NCBI RefSeq assembly: GCF_005518285.1
Contig: NZ_SJDU01000121.1
Location: 1-6,239 of the forward strand
Direction: 5' to 3'
Origin: Brachyspira catarrhinii
GTDB lineage: Bacteria > Spirochaetota > Brachyspiria > Brachyspirales > Brachyspiraceae
DNA length: 6,239 nt
Shown here: piece after piece, positions 1 to 6,186 of the stretch
Position numbering within the stretch: the first letter of the stretch is position 1
Layout: the number at the start of each line of letters is the position of its first letter
Notes under the pieces: generated by a model
What the model was told of the DNA's origin: nothing
Databases searched by the model: none
Seen by the model: only the letters and a program-made list of their open reading frames with translations
Position numbers and translations under genes: made by a program

Positions 1-25
1 GAAATATAAATTTTTTTAATACAAC

Positions 26-53
26 TTGAAATATAATCAAATTTATTTATAAT
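26..53 (+). promoter_or_regulatory. Promoter of the mcrBC operon
   Basis: A -35 like TTGAAA (26-31) and a consensus -10 TATAAT (48-53) are separated by 16 bases. This places a start of transcription near base 60 and gives a 5' leader of about 23 bases before the mcrB ATG. A T7 run and other AT-rich sequence just upstream (1-20) could act as an UP element. No operator-like inverted repeat is evident in the short leader. AT-rich DNA produces TATAAT by chance, but the spacing and position ahead of the first gene support the call. Confidence 0.65.
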
Positions 54-82
54 AGTTATCAAAAATATTATTGGAGTTTATA

Positions 83-1882
83 ATGAACTGTTGGGTAATA
101 AGTCCAAATGTATTAAATGATAAATCAGAACCCGTAGAGGATTTTATTGAATTAATGAGTAAAAACCATGTAGCCTTAATTGGTTGGGGAGAAGATAATG
201 AACTTGGCTATAAATTTAAAAATGTTATAAAAAGAAATGATTTAATTATTATAGCGCAAGGTGCTAATTTTCAAAAAAGGAATTTTTTTGCTGGGTTGGT
301 AAATTCTGAAGCCTATAAGTATAAATATAAAGGTAATGAAAATAATTACACTTTGCAAGCAATAAATTTAAAAAATTTCATTGATATTAAGGATAAAAGT
401 ATATCTTGGAATAATAATTGTGCTTATGGCGAAGCTAATAGAATACCTGCATTATATGAATTAAAGTCAGACAATACAAATGATAAAAAAGTTATAGACG
501 AAGTTTTATATTATATAAATAACGGAGGAAAAATGACAGAATATATTGAATTATTAAAATCAAACAAAAACCTAATACTAACGGGAGCGCCGGGAACTGG
601 TAAAACCTACTTGGCTAAACAAATAGCTTCCAAAATGATATTAAATAAAGATTATGACGAAAGCGTTGAAAATGATATTAATTTTAAAGAACAATGCGCA
701 TTCGTGCAATTCCATCCTTCCTACGATTATACCGATTTTGTGGAAGGATTAAGACCTGAAAACAAAAATGGAAATATTGGTTTTATAAGGAAAGACGGAG
801 TTTTTAAAGCCTTTTGTAAAAAAGCTCTTAAAAACTTAAAAGATAGCGAAAAAGATATTTCTACTTTAAATTATGAAGAAATTATAAAAAAATATTTAGA
901 AGATTTTTATAATGATGTGAGCATGGAAATAACTAATAGTAGTGAAGGATATAAAATATATGGAATAGGCGGAGGAATTGCTGCTCCAATTATAGATATA
1001 GTCTACAAAGAAGATGAAAAAGAATTTAGATTTACTGTAAAAACTAAAAATGATAGAGAACACATAATTATAAAAAAACTAGATTTAATGGCAGATTATT
1101 ATAAAAAATTTATTACTAAAAAACCTGAAGAATGGAAGTTTAAAGATTTTATTGACGAGTTAAAAATAACCCATTACCATACATATATTTATGGATTTCT
1201 AAAAGCGTTTTATGATAAATATAATGAAAAAATAGAACAAGAAAAAAATAATATAACTATTGAAGAAGTAAAAAAGAAAGATTTTGTATTCATAATAGAC
1301 GAAATAAACAGAGGCGAGATTTCAAAGATTTTCGGCGAATTATTCTTTTCGGTTGATTCTGGCTATAGAGGAGAAAAAGGAAAAGTTTTAACTCAATATG
1401 CAAATTTAATCGAGGACGGAGACGAATTTAAAGACGGTTTTTATATTCCCGAAAATGTTTATATAATCGGAACTATGAACGATATTGACAGAAGCGTTGA
1501 AAGTATGGATTTCGCTATGCGTAGACGATTCGCTTGGAAAGAGATTAAAGCCGAAGATACGCAAGAAACTATATTAAACGATTTAGGAGATTTAAAATAC
1601 GAAACTATAAGAAGAATGGATAATTTAAATAATGCCATTAAAGAAAAAGCGGAATTATCGGAAGCCTATTATATCGGAGCTGCATATTTCAAAAAGATTA
1701 AAGATAAAGATTATAATGGCGATTTTGATAAATTATGGAATATCCATTTAAAAATGCTTTTATTTGAATACACAAGAGGCATGGCAAACCAAGAAGAAAT
1801 AATGAAAAATTTAAAAGACGCTTATAATTCAAATAGCGATAATGATACTGAAGGAGAAGAAGAAATTATTGACGAAGAATAA
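83..1882 (+). CDS. mcrB: McrB-type AAA+ GTPase with EVE/YTH-like N-terminal reader domain (type IV restriction)
   Basis: This is the DNA-recognition and motor subunit of a modification-dependent McrBC restriction complex (599 aa, cytoplasmic). Residues 1 to about 125 look like a PUA-superfamily EVE/YTH-like domain: an opening WVISP strand, a GWGE turn near 34-37, then DLIIIAQG and FFAGLV strands (53-72). Such domains bind modified bases, and an archaeal McrB is known to use a YTH-like fold for N6-methyladenine. The motor follows: Walker A GAPGTGKT (168-175), the McrB hallmark FHPSYDYTDFVEGLRP (210-225), Walker B IIDEINR (404-410), the MNxxD element MNDID (465-469) matching the McrB nucleotide signature, and an arginine-rich AMRRRF (478-483). 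About 150 residues (roughly 245-398) are inserted between Walker A and Walker B. The tail (582-599) is acidic. ATG 83 is chosen because GGAG (73-76) lies 6 bases upstream; an in-frame TTG at 71 overlaps that site. mcrC follows after 18 bases. The family is certain; the modification recognised is not. Confidence 0.95.
   Translation: MNCWVISPNVLNDKSEPVEDFIELMSKNHVALIGWGEDNELGYKFKNVIKRNDLIIIAQGANFQKRNFFAGLVNSEAYKYKYKGNENNYTLQAINLKNFIDIKDKSISWNNNCAYGEANRIPALYELKSDNTNDKKVIDEVLYYINNGGKMTEYIELLKSNKNLILTGAPGTGKTYLAKQIASKMILNKDYDESVENDINFKEQCAFVQFHPSYDYTDFVEGLRPENKNGNIGFIRKDGVFKAFCKKALKNLKDSEKDISTLNYEEIIKKYLEDFYNDVSMEITNSSEGYKIYGIGGGIAAPIIDIVYKEDEKEFRFTVKTKNDREHIIIKKLDLMADYYKKFITKKPEEWKFKDFIDELKITHYHTYIYGFLKAFYDKYNEKIEQEKNNITIEEVKKKDFVFIIDEINRGEISKIFGELFFSVDSGYRGEKGKVLTQYANLIEDGDEFKDGFYIPENVYIIGTMNDIDRSVESMDFAMRRRFAWKEIKAEDTQETILNDLGDLKYETIRRMDNLNNAIKEKAELSEAYYIGAAYFKKIKDKDYNGDFDKLWNIHLKMLLFEYTRGMANQEEIMKNLKDAYNSNSDNDTEGEEEIIDEE
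524..535 (+). promoter_or_regulatory. Internal ribosome binding site and start for a possible short McrB
   Basis: GGAGG (524-528) precedes an in-frame ATG (533-535, Met151 of McrB) by 4 bases. This is a better Shine-Dalgarno match than that of the full-length start, although the spacing is slightly short. The start lies between the N-terminal reader domain and the AAA+ motor, 17 residues before Walker A. Initiation here would give a 449-aa protein (533-1882) with the whole motor and no reader. E. coli McrB is known to make such an internal-start product (McrB-S). That it is used here is inferred from sequence only. Confidence 0.5.
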
Positions 1883-1900
1883 ATTAAATTAGGTATAATA

Positions 1901-3280
1901 ATGAAATGCATTCCATTAATAGATAATAGAAGTCATGCGATTAAAGATTTAAAATATTTTGAAACCGAAAAAACTATTTCAGAAGAAGATATAAATTCAT
2001 TAAAAGAAATATCTCACAGAACTATAAAAGATATAATAGAAAACGATAATTTATTGATATTCCCAAGCGATTTAAATAAAAGCAAAGATATTGACGGTAA
2101 CAAAACTATTTTTAATATTTATAATAATGAAGTAAGAACAAATAATTTAATGGGTTTTATCGGTTATAACGAAACTCAAATAAAAATTACTTCGAGGTTT
2201 GCTTCGGAAGATAAAGATTATTTTCTTCACTATATGCTTCAAAAAGTTTTATGTTTTAATATATTCGACCTGCAACATTCTACAAATAAAGACGATTCGT
2301 TTGATTTTTTAATTTATATGTTTATTCATTTTTTCCAAAAAGCGATTAGACAGGGAATTTATAAAAGCTATCAAAAAAGAGAATATAACGATGCGAATGT
2401 TAGAGGAGCGATTGATATTAATCGGCATATAAAAAATAATATTCCATTTAACGGCAAAGTCGCTTACAAAACGAGAGAATACAGCTACGATAATAATATA
2501 ACTCAATTAATAAGACATACTATAGAATATATCAATACGAAAAGCAAAGGAATTTTGAATATTGCAAAAGAGGAAGTGAAAAATTCCATATCGCAAATGA
2601 TTGAAGCAACTTCGAGCTACGATAAAAATAAAAGACAAAATATAATTGGTAAGAATTTGAAAAAATTGAACCATCCTTATTTTTACGAATACGAACCTTT
2701 AAGAAAAATATGCGTTCAAATATTAAGGCATGAGGAAATAAAATACGGACGAGAAGAAAATAAAATTTACGGAATTTTATTTGACGGCGCTTATCTTTGG
2801 GAAGAATATATTTATACAATTCTAAAAGATTTGAATTTTAAACATCCGAGAAATAAAGAGAAAACGGACGGAATTAATCTTCTAAATAATAAATGGAGCG
2901 TCTATCCCGATTTTTATAACTACGATAAAAAAATAGTTTTGGATACGAAATATAAAATGTTAAATAAAAATAACGAAGAAATTGACGGAAGCGACAAACA
3001 TCAAATAATTTCTTATGTCTATACTTTGGGAGCTAAAAAAGGCGGTTTCGTTTATCCTTCCGAAAATAAAGAATTTAGTTTTGACAATATAGGAATTTTA
3101 AATAGAGAATATAATAAAAATATATTGGAAGATTATAGTCCTTCGATTTTTAAATACGCTTTCTTAATACCAAATAAAAAATCAAACGAAGAAAATTTTG
3201 AAAATATTAACGACTTTAAAAAGGAAATTGAAAAATCGGAAAACGATTTTGAGAAGAAGATTGAAAGCGAATTTCAATAA
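1901..3280 (+). CDS. mcrC: McrC-type nuclease subunit of the McrBC system
   Basis: This is the endonuclease partner of McrB (459 aa); it stimulates McrB GTP hydrolysis and makes the double-strand cut. Residues 1 to about 110 form the divergent N-terminal McrC region, followed by a helical middle section with family-typical IYKSYQKREYN (153-163) and VRGAIDINRHI (167-177). The C-terminal nuclease fold is of the PD-(D/E)xK type: acidic residues E301/E302 in LWEEY, P336-D337 in YPDFY, D348-T349-K350 in VLDTKYK, then Q368 and Y372 on the next helix. The catalytic set looks intact, so the system should be able to cut. The last 30 residues are charged and probably helical. Translation starts at an ATG 18 bases after the mcrB stop behind a weak AGGT, so coupling to mcrB translation is likely. 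The two genes form one operon. Confidence 0.93.
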   Translation: MKCIPLIDNRSHAIKDLKYFETEKTISEEDINSLKEISHRTIKDIIENDNLLIFPSDLNKSKDIDGNKTIFNIYNNEVRTNNLMGFIGYNETQIKITSRFASEDKDYFLHYMLQKVLCFNIFDLQHSTNKDDSFDFLIYMFIHFFQKAIRQGIYKSYQKREYNDANVRGAIDINRHIKNNIPFNGKVAYKTREYSYDNNITQLIRHTIEYINTKSKGILNIAKEEVKNSISQMIEATSSYDKNKRQNIIGKNLKKLNHPYFYEYEPLRKICVQILRHEEIKYGREENKIYGILFDGAYLWEEYIYTILKDLNFKHPRNKEKTDGINLLNNKWSVYPDFYNYDKKIVLDTKYKMLNKNNEEIDGSDKHQIISYVYTLGAKKGGFVYPSENKEFSFDNIGILNREYNKNILEDYSPSIFKYAFLIPNKKSNEENFENINDFKKEIEKSENDFEKKIESEFQ

Positions 3281-3288
3281 TTTATCAT

Positions 3289-3317
3289 TTTAAATATTTT
3301 TTAATATATGTTATAAT
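3289..3317 (+). promoter_or_regulatory. Extended -10 promoter for the ADP-ribosylglycohydrolase gene
   Basis: TGTTATAAT (3309-3317) is a full extended -10 (TGn plus TATAAT). A weak -35, TTTAAA (3289-3294), lies 17 bases upstream. Transcription would begin near 3324, about 20 bases before the ATG at 3345. The promoter occupies most of the 64-base gap after mcrC, which indicates that the next gene can be expressed apart from mcrBC. No hairpin terminator was seen in this gap, so read-through from mcrC is also possible. Confidence 0.6.
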
Positions 3318-3344
3318 AAAATAACTAAATAACACGGAGAAAAT

Positions 3345-4163
3345 ATGCTTGGAGCGATAATTGGAGATATAGTTGGTTCTATATACGAATTCAATAATAT
3401 AAAAACCAAAGAGTTCGATTTATTTACGGACGAAATGTTTTTTACGGACGATACGGTTATGACTGTTGCGATTGCGGACGCCATTATGAACGGCGGACAA
3501 CATGAAAATTTTATTCAGTCAATGAAAAAATGGGGAAATGATTATATTTCTAAAAGTTACGGCGGTTCTTTTAGAAATTGGCTTACATCCGAAAATTCCG
3601 AACCTTATAACAGTTGGGGAAACGGTTCGGCGATGCGAGTGTCTCCATGCGGTTGGGTTGCAAAATTAGATATTCCAATCGAAGAGGGAATTAAACAAAC
3701 GGAAGAATTGGCGAAAATGTCGGCGGAAGTTACGCATAATCATCCCGAAGGAATAAAGGGAGCGCAGGTTACGGCTCTTTCCATATATTATATGAGACAT
3801 GGAAAATCCAAAAATGACGTAAACGAATATAAATATATTCTCAAAAACGAAATAGAAAAAAGATATAGATATAACTTAAACTTTACTTTAGATAGAATTC
3901 GTTCTTCCTATACTTTTAACGAAAGTTGTCAGGGAACTGTCCCTCAGGCTATAGTTTCTTTTTTGGAAAGCAGAAATTTTGAAGACGCGATAAGAAACGC
4001 GATTTCAATCGGAGGAGACAGCGACACTCTTGCGGCGATTACGGGAAGCATAGCCGAAGCCGCTTATGGAATTCCCGAAACTATAAAAGAAAAAGCCATG
4101 AATTATTTGGACGATGAAATAAAAGAATTGTATAATAAGTGGACCGACTTTATTAAAAAATAA
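3345..4163 (+). CDS. ADP-ribosylglycohydrolase family protein (DraG/ARH-like)
   Basis: This is a cytoplasmic hydrolase (272 aa) of the family that removes ADP-ribose from modified proteins, nucleic acids or small molecules using a two-metal Mg centre. The N-terminal GAIIGDIVGS (3-12) and FTDDTVMT (33-40) supply the first metal ligands (T34, D35, D36). GNGSAMRVSP (92-101) and HNHPEGIKGA (131-140) are standard family segments. CQGTVPQAIVSFLES (195-209) leads into GGDSDT (223-228), whose D225, D227 and T228 complete the metal site. All key residues are present and the length is normal. The start has GGAG (3336-3339) 5 bases upstream of ATG. It lies 64 bases after mcrC with its own promoter. No matching ADP-ribosyltransferase is in the window, so the substrate is unknown; a link to the neighbouring restriction system is only a possibility. 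Confidence 0.9.
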   Translation: MLGAIIGDIVGSIYEFNNIKTKEFDLFTDEMFFTDDTVMTVAIADAIMNGGQHENFIQSMKKWGNDYISKSYGGSFRNWLTSENSEPYNSWGNGSAMRVSPCGWVAKLDIPIEEGIKQTEELAKMSAEVTHNHPEGIKGAQVTALSIYYMRHGKSKNDVNEYKYILKNEIEKRYRYNLNFTLDRIRSSYTFNESCQGTVPQAIVSFLESRNFEDAIRNAISIGGDSDTLAAITGSIAEAAYGIPETIKEKAMNYLDDEIKELYNKWTDFIKK

Positions 4164-4267
4164 GAGAGGTTTTTATTATTTGTCATTTGAAAAGAGCTAA
4201 GCAATCCATTATTGATAAAGTTAAATTTTAAATTAAATTCTATTAATTTTTTATAAAGCCCGTTATA

Positions 4268-4295
4268 TTGATTAAAAAGAATCGTATAATATAAT
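4268..4295 (+). promoter_or_regulatory. Promoter of the deacylase-reductase-TfoX_N operon
   Basis: TTGATT (4268-4273) and TATAAT (4290-4295) are separated by 16 bases. A second overlapping TATAAT (4285-4290) would have too short a spacer to this -35. Transcription would begin near 4302, about 47 bases before the chosen ATG at 4349. The rest of the 185-base gap from 4164 is AT-rich with no convincing gene or GC-containing hairpin. Confidence 0.55.
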
Positions 4296-4348
4296 GTTTA
4301 AAATCTATTTTGAAAAATAAAAAACAAATAAATAAAAAGAGGATGAAA

Positions 4349-4822
4349 ATGTCAATTATAAAAGCTAAAGAATATTTGAAACAATTTAATTTGGATAGCG
4401 AGGTTATGGAATTTCCCGTTTCGTCCGCGACTGTGCAAGAAGCGGCAAAAGCGATAAACTGCGAAGAAAAAGAAATTGCAAAAAGTTTGTCGTTTCTTAT
4501 CGAGGATAAACCTATATTGATAGTAGTCGCGGGAGATTGCAAAATCGACAACGGCAAATATAAAGCGGAATTTTCAACGAAAGCGAAAATGATTCCGTTT
4601 GAAAAAGTGGAAGAATTAATCGGGCATGGAGTGGGCGGAGTTTGTCCTTTCGGCGTAAACGAAAATGTGATTATTTATTTGGACGAATCTCTAAAAAAAC
4701 TTAAAATTGTTTATCCCGCTTGCGGAAGTTCCAACAGTGCGATAAAACTAACCGTTGACGAACTTGAAAAAATAGTTAATTACAAAAAATGGGTTGATGT
4801 TTGTAAATGTATAGATTTATAA
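4349..4822 (+). CDS. YbaK/ProX-type aminoacyl-tRNA deacylase
   Basis: This is a single-domain member (157 aa) of the YbaK/EbsC/ProX superfamily, which hydrolyses mischarged aminoacyl-tRNAs in trans, usually tRNA-Pro carrying Cys or Ala. What shows this is SSATVQEAA (25-33), KEIAKSLSF (41-49) with K45 in the position of the essential lysine, GHGVGGVCPFG (92-102) forming the substrate pocket, and ACGSSNSAIKL (124-134) near the end. The length is typical of free-standing YbaK. The start at 4349 has AGAGG (4338-4342) 6 bases upstream. An ATG at 4343 lies directly against that site, and a TTG further upstream adds an atypical lysine-rich extension. The reductase gene follows after 12 bases, so the two are co-transcribed. 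Which aminoacyl-tRNA is edited cannot be told from these motifs. The gene is visibly more GC-rich than the one that follows. Confidence 0.88.
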   Translation: MSIIKAKEYLKQFNLDSEVMEFPVSSATVQEAAKAINCEEKEIAKSLSFLIEDKPILIVVAGDCKIDNGKYKAEFSTKAKMIPFEKVEELIGHGVGGVCPFGVNENVIIYLDESLKKLKIVYPACGSSNSAIKLTVDELEKIVNYKKWVDVCKCIDL

Positions 4823-4834
4823 GGAAAAACTAAA

Positions 4835-5764
4835 ATGAAAATTTTAATATACGGAGCTGGAGTTTTAGGATGCAATCTGGCTCATACATTATTTGAAAGC
4901 CGATTTAAAAGCAAAAATGAAATAACTTTGCTTGCAAGAGGTTATTGGTTTGACGAAATAAAAAATAACGGATTAACTATAAAACATAGATTAAAATTTA
5001 AGACTACAAACGACAAAATAAATGTGATAAATAAATTAGAGGAAAACGATTTTTACGATGTTATATTCGTTGTTATGCAATTTACTCAAATAGAAAGTAT
5101 AATCGATATTTTAAATAAAAATATATCAAAGAATATTATATTAGTTGGTAATAATCTCGATACCGATAAATTTTTAGATTTATTGAAAAGTAAAAATGTA
5201 TTATTCGGATTTTTCAAAGCCGCTGGAAATAAATCTCAAAATAAAATTAATTCGGTATGTTTAAATAAAATTACCATAGGGAGAACCGATAATAAAAATG
5301 CGGACAATGATTTTATAAACGAAATTTTTAAAAATACTAAAATAAAAGCGGACATTGAAAATAGAATGGACGACTGGTTAAAATGCCATATGGCTTTTGT
5401 TCTTCCAGTATTTTATGCCTGCTATTATTCGGGGTTAAATTTAAAAAATATTAAAAATGATAAAATATTTATATACAAAATAATAGACGCTATTAAAGAA
5501 GGTTATGATATATTGGGAAAATTGGGATACGATAAACTTCCAGAAGAAGATTATAAAGCAGTGTCTCAAAACAGAAGAAAATGTTATATATTTTTTAAAA
5601 TATGCTGTTCCACTTTTTTAGGAAATTTAATGGCTACTGAACATTCAATATCGGGCAAAAACGAAATGATTGCTTTGGCGAATGAATTTAACAAATTAAA
5701 AGAAAAAGCTAATATGAATACGCCTAATTTAGACGAACTTGAAAAGTATGCTCCAAAAGAATAA
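4835..5764 (+). CDS. PanE/ApbA-family NAD(P)-dependent reductase (ketopantoate reductase-like)
   Basis: This is a cytoplasmic two-domain oxidoreductase (309 aa), about the length of ketopantoate reductase. The N-terminal Rossmann fold shows MKILIYGAGVLG with G7, G9 and G12 as the dinucleotide-binding glycines. A hydrophobic DVIFVVMQF strand (75-83) and VGNN (104-107) follow. The C-terminal helical domain contains DWLKCHMAFV (180-189), where K183 fits the catalytic lysine, and TEHSISGKNEMIALANEF (268-285), where E269 fits the conserved glutamate. The asparagines expected 4 and 8 residues after the lysine in classical PanE are A187 and P191 here, so a substrate other than ketopantoate is plausible. 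AAGGA (4821-4825) overlaps the upstream stop codon and lies 9 bases before ATG. No other pantothenate gene is nearby. Its base composition is more AT-rich than the preceding gene. Confidence 0.8.
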   Translation: MKILIYGAGVLGCNLAHTLFESRFKSKNEITLLARGYWFDEIKNNGLTIKHRLKFKTTNDKINVINKLEENDFYDVIFVVMQFTQIESIIDILNKNISKNIILVGNNLDTDKFLDLLKSKNVLFGFFKAAGNKSQNKINSVCLNKITIGRTDNKNADNDFINEIFKNTKIKADIENRMDDWLKCHMAFVLPVFYACYYSGLNLKNIKNDKIFIYKIIDAIKEGYDILGKLGYDKLPEEDYKAVSQNRRKCYIFFKICCSTFLGNLMATEHSISGKNEMIALANEFNKLKEKANMNTPNLDELEKYAPKE

Positions 5765-5789
5765 TATAATAATGAAAGAAAATTAAATT

Positions 5790-6101
5790 ATGCCAACGAC
5801 AAAAGAATACAGAGATTTAATTTTAGACAAATTGGATTTGCTCGAAAATATAAGTTATAAATCAATGATGGGAGAATATTTGCTTTATTATAATAAAATT
5901 TTATTCGGCGGAATTTACGATAACAGACTTCTTATAAAAATCGTAGAAACGAATAAAGATTATAATTTGAAAGAAGCCGTTCCTTATCAAAATGCAAAAC
6001 CGATGTATTTTGTGGAAAATATTGAAGATAAAGAATTTTTAAAAGAGCTTGTTGTTAATACTTGCAAAAGCTTTCAAAATAAAACCAATAAAAAGAAATA
6101 A
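5790..6101 (+). CDS. Stand-alone TfoX N-terminal-domain protein
   Basis: This is a small cytoplasmic protein (103 aa) consisting only of a TfoX_N domain. The segment YKSMMGEYLLYYNKILFGG (23-41) corresponds to the family's characteristic MFGG-type strand pair. It is followed by IYDNRLLIK (42-50) and, after a short linker, AKPMYFV (69-75). A helix and a lysine-rich tail (96-103) end the protein. There is no C-terminal TfoX domain, so a role as a competence regulator like Haemophilus TfoX/Sxy should not be assumed; the function of single-domain members is unknown. The ATG lies 25 bases after the reductase stop, and no good Shine-Dalgarno precedes it. Expression probably relies on translation from the upstream gene. 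It is the last gene of the + strand operon. Confidence 0.82.
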   Translation: MPTTKEYRDLILDKLDLLENISYKSMMGEYLLYYNKILFGGIYDNRLLIKIVETNKDYNLKEAVPYQNAKPMYFVENIEDKEFLKELVVNTCKSFQNKTNKKK

Positions 6102-6120
6102 TTATTTTTTAATTTATTGT

Positions 6121-6173
6121 TTATAAAATAAAAATAAAAAGAGATGCCGTTATCGACATCTCTTTACCTCCTT
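6121..6173 (-). other. Perfect Shine-Dalgarno and 12-codon open frame running into the terminator
   Basis: On the - strand AAGGAGGT (6166-6173) is an eight-base match to the 16S anti-Shine-Dalgarno. It stands 6 bases ahead of an ATG (6157-6159) whose frame encodes MSITASLFIFIL and ends with TAA at 6121-6123. The ATG and the next six to seven codons are the terminator stem-loop itself. It could be a genuine tiny peptide, the remnant of a lost downstream gene's start, or chance. Read on the + strand the same bases, ACCTCCTT, mimic the 16S rRNA 3' end just after a hairpin. None of these roles is proven. Confidence 0.3.
6138..6165 (-). terminator. Rho-independent terminator, best suited to the - strand gene
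   Basis: A perfect 9-bp stem pairs 6138-6146 (AAAGAGATG) with 6157-6165 (CATCTCTTT). Inside it there is a C/A mismatch, two further G-C pairs and a TTAT loop (6150-6153). Read on the - strand, the stem is followed by a T-rich stretch (about 6124-6140) broken by single A residues, as expected of an intrinsic terminator. Read on the + strand it is followed by ACCTCC with no T tract. It therefore probably ends the gene entering from the right and at best weakly stops the TfoX_N operon. Confidence 0.7.
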
Positions 6174-6186
6174 ATTTGAGCGCTTA

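Noticed and set aside
71..82. Upstream in-frame TTG as the mcrB start
   Set aside because: It would overlap the GGAG ribosome binding site that correctly positions the ATG at 83, and it adds only four residues with no ribosome binding site of its own.
283..289. T7 run in the reader domain of mcrB as a phase-variation tract
   Set aside because: Seven-base A or T runs occur several times in this window, including outside genes; this is the background level for such AT-rich DNA.
2309..2819. Two - strand open frames (65 and 95 codons) inside mcrC
   Set aside because: They lie antisense within an intact, recognisable McrC coding region, have no family resemblance and are typical chance frames in AT-rich DNA.
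4230..4249. Hairpin AAATTAA/TTAATTT after the ADP-ribosylglycohydrolase gene as a terminator
   Set aside because: The stem is only 7 A-T pairs, too weak to call in DNA this AT-rich.
4310..4348. Longer deacylase with a 13-residue lysine-rich extension from a TTG, or an ATG at 4343
   Set aside because: AGAGG at 4338-4342 has correct spacing only to the ATG at 4349. The extension reads as translated leader and is not part of the family fold.
4243..4557. A 104-codon - strand open frame across the promoter and start of the deacylase gene
   Set aside because: It is antisense to a clear YbaK-family gene and to its promoter. Its hydrophobic Phe/Ile-rich stretch is what the reverse of Lys/Asn-rich DNA yields.
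5772..5786. Mini frame MKEN ahead of the TfoX_N gene as a leader peptide
   Set aside because: It has four codons, no Shine-Dalgarno and no associated hairpin; chance is the simplest explanation.
5790..6101. TfoX/Sxy competence regulator
   Set aside because: Only the N-terminal TfoX domain is present, and no competence gene is nearby.
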